Source of the DNA: Streblospio benedicti
Lineage: Eukaryota; Annelida; Polychaeta; Spionida; Spionidae
Length of the DNA stretch: 64,000 nucleotides
Assembly: GCA_019095985.1 (NCBI GenBank)
Contig: CM032666.1
Span: 61,027,099-61,091,098, forward strand
Direction: 5' to 3'
Shown one piece after another: positions 55,840 to 64,000 of this stretch (position 1 is its first letter; each line of letters starts with the position of its first letter). The translations under genes and the position numbers were made by a program. The notes beneath the pieces are model-generated. The model saw only the letters and a list, made by a program, of their open reading frames with translations, did not search any database and was not told the DNA's origin.

Positions 55840-56070
55840 TAAGTATAACCTCTCTATTAAGACTTATTACCTAAGACCCGGTCTCAGTTGGTCTCAACAC
55901 AGAGGTGGCCTCTTTACAGAGGTTCGCTGTGGTTTCTTTAATGAGGGGTGTTACAGCAATAAGTGGTCTGACTTATTAGACAGGTGGACCCTATATACAG
56001 AGGGTCTCTATACAAAACCGGTCCTTTATAGAGGTGGTCTTCTGTACAAATTAGTTCCTCTAGAGAGGGT
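55840..56070. mobile_element. GGTGGTCTC-family MITE, longer worn copy
   Basis: At least five internal phrases (AGAGGTGGCCTCTTTACAGA, GGTTCGCTGTGGTTTCTTTA, TTTATAGAGGTGGTCTTC). The left side has ATAACCTCTCTATTAAGAC; the right end is unclear. Confidence 0.55.
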
Positions 56071-56458
56071 CACTCCCCTGTTTTGCACAACGCACTTATG
56101 ATCGTGCCGGGAAGTCTTGTTTGTCATATTGGCTTGAAGAAACACTGGAGGTGATTGTGTTTGAATAACCATAAGTGGTCCAGGCATTGGTGCAATATTG
56201 GGAAGATTATTTAAAGTACACGCAGGGTTGAATGTCATGTCATATTAACCTTATTTACACAAAATGGTGCTCCCTTAGTCATTTAATTCAACACATCTAT
56301 TCTTTTCGTAAAATAGATTTAAATTTCCAAGTACTGATAAAGTAGTTTTGTGGTGTGTGTGTGGGGTGGGGGGTCATTGCCAGTGTTAATAAAATTCTAT
56401 TCTCACTTTTCTGTCAAGCAAGCTCCTGCCACTGTATTGCCATAGCTGAAGAGACATC

Positions 56459-56660
56459 TTCCATTTTTACTATATCAAGTGGCCCTGACGGGACTCGAAC
56501 TCACGACCCCAATGCTGTGAGACCAGAATGATACCATCATCCCAAGCAGCGGGCTGTTAAAAGGTTACTCGGACGAACCGATGTCTCTGTAAGCCCCAGC
56601 TTACATACTTGGTCAATTATCATCTCAACCCAGAGGTCCGGGGTTCGAATTCCACCTGAG
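56459..56660 (-). repeat. tRNA-derived SINE head, with a second tRNA-like piece beside it
   Basis: On the minus strand 56570-56465 reads GCTTGGGATGATGGTATCAT then GTGAGTTCGAGTCCCGTCAG, the same A-box/B-box module as in the array at 745-2760 but with a better B box. A plus-strand B-box-like GGGGTTCGAATTCCACC lies beside it at 56640-56656, suggesting a second tRNA-like unit in the opposite direction. Neither forms a complete tRNA cloverleaf as far as I can fold by eye. Confidence 0.6.
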
Positions 56661-57339
56661 GACGGAAACTTTTTGGGAGAGGGAGAGATATATACAATTA
56701 TTCATATAAGTGTTAATAAACATTATGGACATAATGATGTTCCCTATTCCATACTCTATCACAGGACTATTTGTCAGATTTGACACAGATTCTGCATACT
56801 GTTAGGAGTGAGGGGGTTGGGGTGAGGGTTAACCTGAAAAAATATCAACGTATCGTTTCTGGGGAGGTGGGGGCGGGAAATTGGTAGTAATTGTAGGCTG
56901 GGGGTGGGGGTGGGGGCTCAAACAAATTTATAGTGAACGGACTGAAAATCATAAATCATACCATAATGGTTTCATGTGTCCACACCCCTCTGGGCCAAAG
57001 ATAATAAATGCCCACTAGATAAAAAGAAAATAGGACTTCATAGGCTTGCCATTATCATGATCAATTATAAGATGATCCATGTGTTTTATTCATTAATTGC
57101 TAGTAAATAATTCATTACTTCACTAGCACAACAAAGTTATATTATTAACGGCCCAGTTTAATTGCAAATCACGTACTTCAATGATTTTCTAATGATGATT
57201 AATTATGGTCTTGGGTGAGCAATAACTATTCTAAAAGGAATTAAACAAAATCATAATGTTATCAATCATGAATGCTGTATATTGTTTCAATCACCCCTAG
57301 TCTACATTGGAAAAACTAGTTTCGTAGATATTCAGTAGT

Positions 57340-57720
57340 ACTCGTGCCACGGACGCGTTGAAAATGGCACCCACCAATATTACCATTTTTGAGGAAACGT
57401 GACCCACAATATACCAATATCTGAGGGAAAAAAGTGATATGATATACCTATATCTGAGAAGAATGTGACATAATATCCCAATATTTGAACACTTGTCAAA
57501 TGAAATGGCAATATCTGAGAAACATGCGACAAATATTCTAAAAATGTGAAAAAAGGTACCCACAATACAACAAAAATGCGAATAAAAAACACCCAGCAAT
57601 ATACCAAAAGTGTGAAAATCGACACCAGCAATATCCGAAGATGTGAAAAAATACACCCAGTTTTGGGGCACGTCCGTACTGAGCGCGATAATGTGAGAAC
57701 CCCCCCCCCACACACACACT
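57340..57720. repeat. Degenerate minisatellite
   Basis: Phrases such as CAATATACCAATATCTGAGG, CAATATCTGAGAAACATGCG, GAAAAAAGGTACCCACAATA and CAGCAATATACCAAAAGTGT repeat every 40-50 bases, ending at a C run (AACCCCCCCCCCACACACAC). Overlapping long minus-strand frames, rich in Phe, Ile and Tyr, are a by-product of the repeat and not a gene. Confidence 0.6.
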
Positions 57721-58099
57721 GAGCCAAAGACAATAGTACAAATTTTAACACAATGCACAAGTGATCTGGGGAATGTCCAGTTATAACATATTTCTTGCAT
57801 GGATAAATACATTTTCTAGACACAAGACATTGGGCAAATAAGCCTGTTGTGATCACACTATTTAATATCAATGTTCTTCCCAATTGTGACCTAGAAAACT
57901 AGCCAATCAGCGCTTGTGACCTGTCCATATATTTTGACCTAATTGGGAAGATGTTAAAGGCTCAAAAGCAAGTTTTGAGGACTAAAATGAGCCCTTGATA
58001 TTCCGGGTAGTTTTAATTGGCTACAGAGTACAAACAGGAGAGGCTAAATGTATTTCCAAAAAGTGGATGTTTTCTGGATGTCCCTGTCATTTGAAGCCT

Positions 58100-58254
58100 A
58101 TTTGAGACCATCGCTATAATAAGACCATATCACATGATTCCAAGCTTCATAATGAAGTAAACAGGAACCTTCATAAGGTGACCACCTCTCTATTGAGACC
58201 ACTTATTGCTCAGGCCTGTCCCCTGTATGGTCTTATTACAGAGACTCTACTGTA
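58100..58254. mobile_element. GGTGGTCTC-family MITE copy
   Basis: Ends GACTCTACTGTA at the right; interior AGGTGACCACCTCTCTATTG and GTATGGTCTTATTACAGAG. Left end diverged. Confidence 0.6.
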
Positions 58255-58431
58255 CATTCGTGTAGTTTGGCGGTAATGTACAACACCATCCAGCATTCAC
58301 CATACAGACAAAACCAAACTAGTTTTTACATTACGTAAAGACAAGTGTATCATTAACCAGCTTTCATATAAACAGGCCGGAAGTGGGGTTGATTGTATAA
58401 AGGTCTCCTGGATCGAGTCCTTGCATTGACA

Positions 58432-58765
58432 TACAGTGGAGCCTACAAATAAGAACACCGTCTAAGGAGACCACCTCCATGATAGGACCAGTTCACACAA
58501 ACCTAAGCCTTATAGGAAAGACACCACTGTGAATCAAAGGCAGCTGCATCAGTGGATGTGATTTAGATATGCCTTTTGAATAAGGCTTTGTAAAGAAATT
58601 TAATTTCGTTCTTTTTATTCGAAAAAATCCATACGCTATGTAGTATGAGAGTTACACGATGCATTTGTCTTTCCTGTGAACCTCCATATAAAGACTACCT
58701 TTATGTCGAGACCACCTCTAAATAGAGACTCCCGGGTGGTCTCACTAACAGACATGTCCGACTGT
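58432..58765. mobile_element. GGTGGTCTC-family MITE, split by unrelated sequence
   Basis: Left part from TACAGTGGAGCC to about 58515 and right part from about 58675 to 58765 carry family phrases (AAGGAGACCACCTCCATGAT; ATGTCGAGACCACCTCTAAA). The roughly 160 bases between are unrelated, so another insertion or two abutting copies is likely. Confidence 0.5.
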
Positions 58766-59369
58766 AATAAAAGATAATGGCAGACATACCCTATACAAGC
58801 GTGTTGTGACTGCTGTCCTGTGTTCTAATGGTGCATTTCCCCCTTTGTTTCTCACTTCACTGCCTGCGCACACATGGAATCGTTACAATAAACAAACCCA
58901 CATTACCTACAATGCCATTAGCACACACAGCATGGATAATTGCAGGTATGTCCGGTTTTGTTGGTTCGTGCACTGCTATTTGCCCAAGTGTGGAGTTTCA
59001 CATATTACAGGGGACTGTAGGTGTATGGCCAAATTTGATAAGTAGACTAACGGTATTTTAGTTGGCCTGGGTAAACTCACCTTTACACTAGATCTATTAC
59101 CTTTTGTGTTGGTTAAGGGGTAAGTTCAGTCAATTTTCCTCACTTCCATTGACCCAGGGTAGGAATTTGAGAAGCAGACTAATGGTATTTTAGTTACCCT
59201 GAGCACATGTACTTTACCGTTTTGCACTGGTTAGGCCTAGCTTGATTGGTTAAGTATGAAGTCGACTAACAAACAATTCACTTTGATTGTTTTGAGAGTG
59301 ACCAGATCATTCTACTGTTAGAACATTGACGGCGGCCGAGCCAAAAATGGCGTAACTAGTGCTACGACA

Positions 59370-59690
59370 AAACGTTTTATTGAGACCACCCAGTAGCTCC
59401 CGGTGGACTCTGATGGTTTGTTCAGACAAGCGATCTCTTTGGAGACTCAGGGTGATCTGGTCGTGACATTTGGGATCGCCTAGATTGCCTCATTTAAGGG
59501 GTGGTCTCAATAGAGGTCCTACACTCACCAGTAACATTGCAACTTTCTATTAAGACCACGCGTGGGAGTGACCTATACTGGTCTCCACATAGAAGTGGTC
59601 TTCTAAAGGAGTAGAAAAGATGATTGTAGGCCAATGAATTAAACAAACATATCATTATAGATGTGGTTTCATTGGAGGTTGCACTGTACT
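59370..59690. mobile_element. GGTGGTCTC-family MITE cluster
   Basis: Contains TGAGACCACCCAGTAGCTCC, AAGGGGTGGTCTCAATAGAG then a second set (CTATTAAGACCACGCGTGGG ... TTATAGATGTGGTTTCATTG ... TTGCACTGTA). Probably two overlapping copies. Confidence 0.55.
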
Positions 59691-59814
59691 GCGCATTAAC
59701 TCGATGTGTCTGATGTATTCATTGGGATACGCATTTCACTCTCTCGTTTCGTACCTTTGTGTCATTGCATTCAAACTCCCCATGATCGCCAGACGTTATC
59801 TCTGTACAGGACTA

Positions 59815-60235
59815 AGGGACCATTCAGCATTTATGACAGGGTGGGGTAGGAGGATGTTAGGGCTGGCCATGAACTTTTGTCACAATGTTTGGAGGGGGGC
59901 TATCAATTTTTCACACACTTTTGAGGGGGGGGGGGGGCTATCATTTTTTTTTCACATAAAATTTACCCCTATTCTTTTAGAGATTCTGTACTAAAATTTA
60001 CTGTTTTTTATGTTATGGATATCCATCAAACAGGATTTAAGTTAACCAACAATGAATGCGTTAACTGTTGGGGGTCGGGTGGGTGGGGGTGGGGGGTCAT
60101 CAATTTTTGTCACATGAAATTGAGGGGGGTTACCATTTTTTCAAAGAGGTTTGAGGGGGGGGGGCTATTAATCTTTTCACAGCAATTTTGGAAAATCCTC
60201 CCACCCTACCCTGTCACAAATACTGAATGGTCCCT
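59815..60235. mobile_element. Inverted-repeat element with AGGGACCATTCAG ends and G-run interior
   Basis: The left end AGGGACCATTCAGCATTTAT, then GACAGGGTGGGGTAGGAGG, is repeated inverted at the right with few changes over about 38 bases. The interior is at least six degenerate units of the form 'GGAGGGGGGCTATCAATTTTT-CACA'. 421 bases, no coding frame. Confidence 0.8.
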
Positions 60236-60319
60236 AAATGCCTCCTTTATGCTGGTTAATCTTGGCGAGGCGTGAGTCTTGGCACTAATAGTGATCCACA
60301 CAATGCACAATATATGATG

Positions 60320-60676
60320 TACAGTAGAACCTTTGTATTAGGACCATCTGTTTAAAAACGCAACGTCTCTAGTAAGACCATTTTCGGTGGCACAAAACCA
60401 TCATAAAGATGCCAATATGACACGCAATACGAAGACCACCTCTCAATTGAGACCACTTGAGTCTAGTCCACTTGGCGGTCTTCATAAAGAGGCCCTACTG
60501 TATGCTAGAACGTCAACGAAGATCACATTTGGTCTGGTCTTAACTGGTTTCAATGCAGAGGTGGTCTCTTAATGCAGGTTCGTGGTGGTCTCTGTGAAGA
60601 ATTTGGACTGTCAGAACTGGTCTTGTTATGGAGTTGATCTCTTTCAGAGGTTGTCTCATTATTGAGGTTGTATTGT
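60320..60676. mobile_element. GGTGGTCTC-family MITE (183 bp) with adjoining second copy
   Basis: First copy 60320-60502: TACAGTAGAACCTT to GGCCCTACTGTA with TA borders. Second set of phrases to 60676 (GCAGAGGTGGTCTCTTAATG, AGGTTGTCTCATTATTGAGG). Confidence 0.7.
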
Positions 60677-60741
60677 AAATCAGCAGTTTATTTTGAATGA
60701 ATGTCTATTTTGTTGAATTTCCATTTAAACTTACACAAGAA

Positions 60742-60771
60742 ATATATATGATATGATATGATATGATATGC
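60742..60771. repeat. (ATATG)n microsatellite
   Basis: Five-base unit repeated about five times (ATATGATATGATATGATATG). Confidence 0.85.
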
Positions 60772-60849
60772 CAAAATTTATCTAACCATGTTATCATCAC
60801 TAATTCACAGTGGTTCGATTATAATGCAAACTGTATAATGTGCAGAAGA

Positions 60850-60930
60850 ACTACTCTTTACGTGGACGGGCCTCAAGTGGCCTTAATGCTGCGGTGGTCT
60901 CTTTTATACAGGTGGTTCTACTGTTCAGCT
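60850..60930. repeat. GGTGGTCTC MITE fragment
   Basis: GCTGCGGTGGTCTCTTTTAT and AGGTGGTTCTACTG are present, the right part of a copy. Confidence 0.5.
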
Positions 60931-61867
60931 GCAGTTTTAATACATCTTCATTGTTAGTCTCATTAAGTTTATAGGTCAACATCTATCAAAATGTTAGTTC
61001 ATTATCACCAGTAATTCACAATAGCTCCTGTAGATATGAACATATAAAATCAATGCCTTAGATGTTTATTTTGATCATATCTTTGTTTTAAGCTTCATTA
61101 AGGCTATAAACTAAACATATCACAGGTTAGGATTTATCTCAATATTTGTTATTATAAGCGCTAATTTGACAAACGTCCTTCTGTATATGAAAATAAAACT
61201 AAAATGAAAGCCTATAGTTGTTCATTGTTCCATATATCAAACAATATTTGAATCAAATGAAAGATAATCACATATAAACTTTAAATCAACAATATGCAGG
61301 ATTTATAGTCAGATACCCATCTGATTATTTGGAATTTCTTTGATAATTTGATAATTATCTCCCAATTCTACAGGCTTTCTGGTAAAAATGGTGAAAGTTA
61401 TGTGGTCTGGGTGGCAAACCTTTTCTCTCCCAGGAACACAGATCGAGATAACAGATCATTAAACACATGCCATAGTTTCTACAGGGTCATTATCTTGATC
61501 ATCAAATACTAATTATATTAATAAGGCAACTAATATCTACACAGCAATGTTATCAACATAGAGATTATACATCCAGCATAACTCTTATCTGTTATGTTGT
61601 ATTTTCGCTCCCCATTCTTTGGCCTGCATATTAGTATCGATTCGAATGTCCATATCTATGGGAAGTGTAAATGTAAATGTGTTAGGTCAGTGTCCCAATC
61701 AACGAGGCTACAAAGTGTTTCTACACCAGGCCATTGGCATCCTTCCCCTTATTCTGGTACCCCATTAAGCATTATTTTATCGTACGAGCATTGGTCCTCG
61801 ACAACATTACAAGTGTGCTATGAGCCCATATATGAGGGTATTTTTTATTTCGACAAGCCCTTGTTTG

Positions 61868-61882
61868 CTTACTTACTTACTA

Positions 61883-61921
<39 letters not shown>
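61868..61921. repeat. (CTTA)n microsatellite
   Basis: Four-base unit repeated about 13 times with one variation. Confidence 0.95.
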
Positions 61922-62350
61922 GTAACATTGAGTCTTTCATAGCACACTTGAATAAATTAAATAGAAGTTTGATCAACGTAAAAAATTAACGTACTCACTT
62001 ATTTACTTATATGGAATAGGGATCTTTAAGCTGTTAAAAATCACAAAACCGTAGTTTAAACCTTAAAATAGAGGTCACATTCGAAAACGATGCCTGCTTC
62101 AAATCAATTGTCTAAATAAAGGTTTTACTTAATGGTTTGCAATACGCCATTTCTAAAACGTTTTCGTAACCTAGATTCACAAAGCTTTTCATGTAATATG
62201 CACAACCAAACTGCGCTGGGATTCAACTCTGGAACGTCATCATCATAAGATATGTGTCTGCCAAGTAAAGTGAGTTTTACTCATAAACAGCTTTTGTCCA
62301 CCAAGGATATCCGTTTAACACCCTAGAGCCAAAAATGAAAACATCGTACA

Positions 62351-62530
62351 TACAGTAGAGCCTGCGATTAGGACCACCTCTGTAATAAGACCATTTCTCG
62401 TGGTTCAAAACTTACACAAATAAGACTACCGCGAACCTTCACAAAGCGACCACTTCTATGAGACCAGTTGAAACCAGTCCCTCGGAAACCTTTCAGAACG
62501 CAAACGATTTTTTTTAAACAGAGCCTACAG
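62351..62530. mobile_element. GGTGGTCTC-family MITE, complete copy
   Basis: Starts TACAGTAGAGCCTGCGATTA, then GGACCACCTCTGTAATAAGA, and ends in AGAGCCTACAG; 180 bases, the same length class as the copies at 49634 and 60320. Confidence 0.65.
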
Positions 62531-62809
62531 TCCATACTACTCAGTAGGCTAACAAAACTCCATTAGAGTTAACCTTGAAGAGACTAAACTATCAATAATC
62601 ATTAGCATATCCCAACCGCAACTATGTAAGACATATTGAATGACGTACAAACAACTTACAAGTAACAGAACATTGACATAGTTTTCTGTAATTATGTATT
62701 TTTCTGTAGGGCTGTTCCATGAGATATCACAGTCAATATTTAATCATTAGCAATCATATACAAATAGATTGAAAAAGAACCTGTCTATTCTGTCCACAAA
62801 ATGGACCAA

Positions 62810-62946
62810 CCTCAAGTGGTCTCAGATGGTCTCTTTATGCAGGCTTTGTATGATCCTTTCATGATTGTTTTGGACTGCGAGAAATGGTCTTATTGTAGAG
62901 GTGGTATATATCACAGAGGTGGTCTCAATTGGAGGTTCTATTGTAT
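62810..62946. mobile_element. GGTGGTCTC-family MITE, left end worn
   Basis: Interior CAGATGGTCTCTTTATGCAG and CAGAGGTGGTCTCAATTGGA, right end GGAGGTTCTATTGTA. Confidence 0.6.
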
Positions 62947-64000
62947 TGAATATACAAACAGTACCACTAACAGAAAGTTGATATAATTGTGTGTAATCCA
63001 TGGTTTTTGCTCTTGCTCACTAATCCAATTAATTATGTATCCAGCGACAGTGTACAAGCACTACCACTATGGGGGGTAAGGATCGATACACCTTTGCTAC
63101 TGTGTTTCAAGCATATGGCTGAAAAAATACCTGAAGTGATTAAATAACTTTGGGTCAAATATACCCTAGCATAGCAAACATGTATCATCGTATTGCTGCT
63201 TATAGTGTGAATATGCAATAAAATATGTGGAAAGGAAGCCTAAATGCAATATAAACCATAATTCAAATGAATGACTAAAACACTCGATAGTGTAAGAACT
63301 TTATGATAGTGTCCAATATACCCCGAAATAGCACACTTATATTTAGATAGAACCCTTAAAGTTTTCAAATGGATTTCAAATGTTACGTGAAGACAAGAGT
63401 TACTTGCGCGAGTTATCAACTAAATACGAGTTTTTAGCATTCTAGATAAATGGACGTGGTGTGTGCTACATTTGTGTATGCAATAAAACATATGCAAAAC
63501 AGAGCACATTCCAAACAGACACCAAATCAGTGAATGAAAAGAAACTTAACATCATTTGCATATCGCTGCACAGAAAAAAAGTTTTAAAAACCCTCAGAAT
63601 TACAAACCTTTTCGTTTGGTTGGGCAAATCCCACTGCGCTCCATGCTTAAAAATAAACCAGTTATGGATAATCCGTTAATAAATCAATGCAAAATGCTAT
63701 TGCAGCCCCACAAAAATCCACAACACTCCCTCCCATTCCATTAGCTGCTTCATTCACCAAGCCAACAAATATTTACTTTCTGTTATGGGAAAACAAACTC
63801 CTTTCACATTCACAATTTTAATTATTAGTAGTCTTCAATTCTTCTTCTTTTTTTAATAGTTATCCCTTTACAGTTTTAGACGCAGCACTACCACAAACTG
63901 CTTGCTAATCCGTGTATCGTTCAGGGCTTTGAGTGCTGGCTGCACAGGATCCGTGTACCGTGTATAGAGACACAGTTGACTGCTAATGGTTTATAGGCGC
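62947..64000. other. Intergenic, no gene seen
   Basis: AT-rich DNA to the window edge. Frames up to 72 codons lack motifs or splice context. Nothing supported. Confidence 0.45.

Noticed and set aside
57297-57883. Long overlapping minus-strand frames, possibly a membrane protein rich in Phe and Ile
   Set aside because: They lie on a degenerate minisatellite and contain its repeat in translation; no start context, splice sites or family motif.
61594-61989. A 131-codon plus-strand frame ending in Leu/Thr/Tyr repeats
   Set aside because: The end is the translation of the (CTTA)n microsatellite and the rest shows no motif.

Overview
This is metazoan nuclear DNA. Genes are split by GT-AG introns, the background is AT-rich with long gene-poor stretches, and the recognisable proteins are animal ones (PLK4, MRNIP, a BTB-Kelch protein). 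The repeat load (Polinton, Ty3/Gypsy, CR1/L2-type LINE, tRNA-derived SINEs, hAT-like and many short inverted-repeat elements) suits an invertebrate such as a hemichordate, lancelet, echinoderm or lophotrochozoan. The species cannot be fixed from the sequence alone.

Layout. 1-519 is the edge of an antisense Ty3/Gypsy gag fossil. About 740-2760 is an array of three and a half copies of a unit carrying a tRNA-like SINE head, ending against a LINE tail (2768-2914). A 918-bp hAT-like element lies at 3459-4376. 4814-8557 holds five plus-strand exons of a gene whose first exon resembles the N-terminal module of DUF4806-type proteins; its introns contain an inverted-repeat element and an antisense LINE. 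From about 9030 to the assembly gap (12595-12694) the base composition turns sharply GC-rich and a broken Polinton is present; a possible last exon of the interrupted gene follows at 12761. 13108-18827 is repeats: a TTAA-flanked G-rich element, a textbook hAT (15134-16231) and a 1.17-kb tandem duplication.

The gene-bearing centre holds an intronless PLK4 on the minus strand (20447-23425), a BTB-BACK-Kelch gene divergent from it (25438-28134), and MRNIP in four exons (32075-36129). After 8 kb without genes, a three-exon minus-strand gene (46231-44067) encodes a 477-residue protein I do not recognise; its first two exons are surrounded by decayed partial copies of themselves. An unidentified orphan exon lies at 48889-48660 inside a large inverted repeat (47113-50055). 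From 49.6 to 63 kb the sequence is dominated by a TA-flanked MITE of about 180 bp with internal GGTGGTCTC-type repeats.

Functional links are few: PLK4 drives centriole duplication, MRNIP acts with the MRE11-RAD50-NBS1 complex, and the Kelch protein is a probable CUL3 adaptor. Nothing suggests they form a cluster with a common job. No certain new molecular system is visible. The most distinctive signals are the recurrent inverted-repeat elements whose interiors are G-run minisatellites, the serial exon-fragment duplications, and the GC-rich Polinton island inside a host gene.
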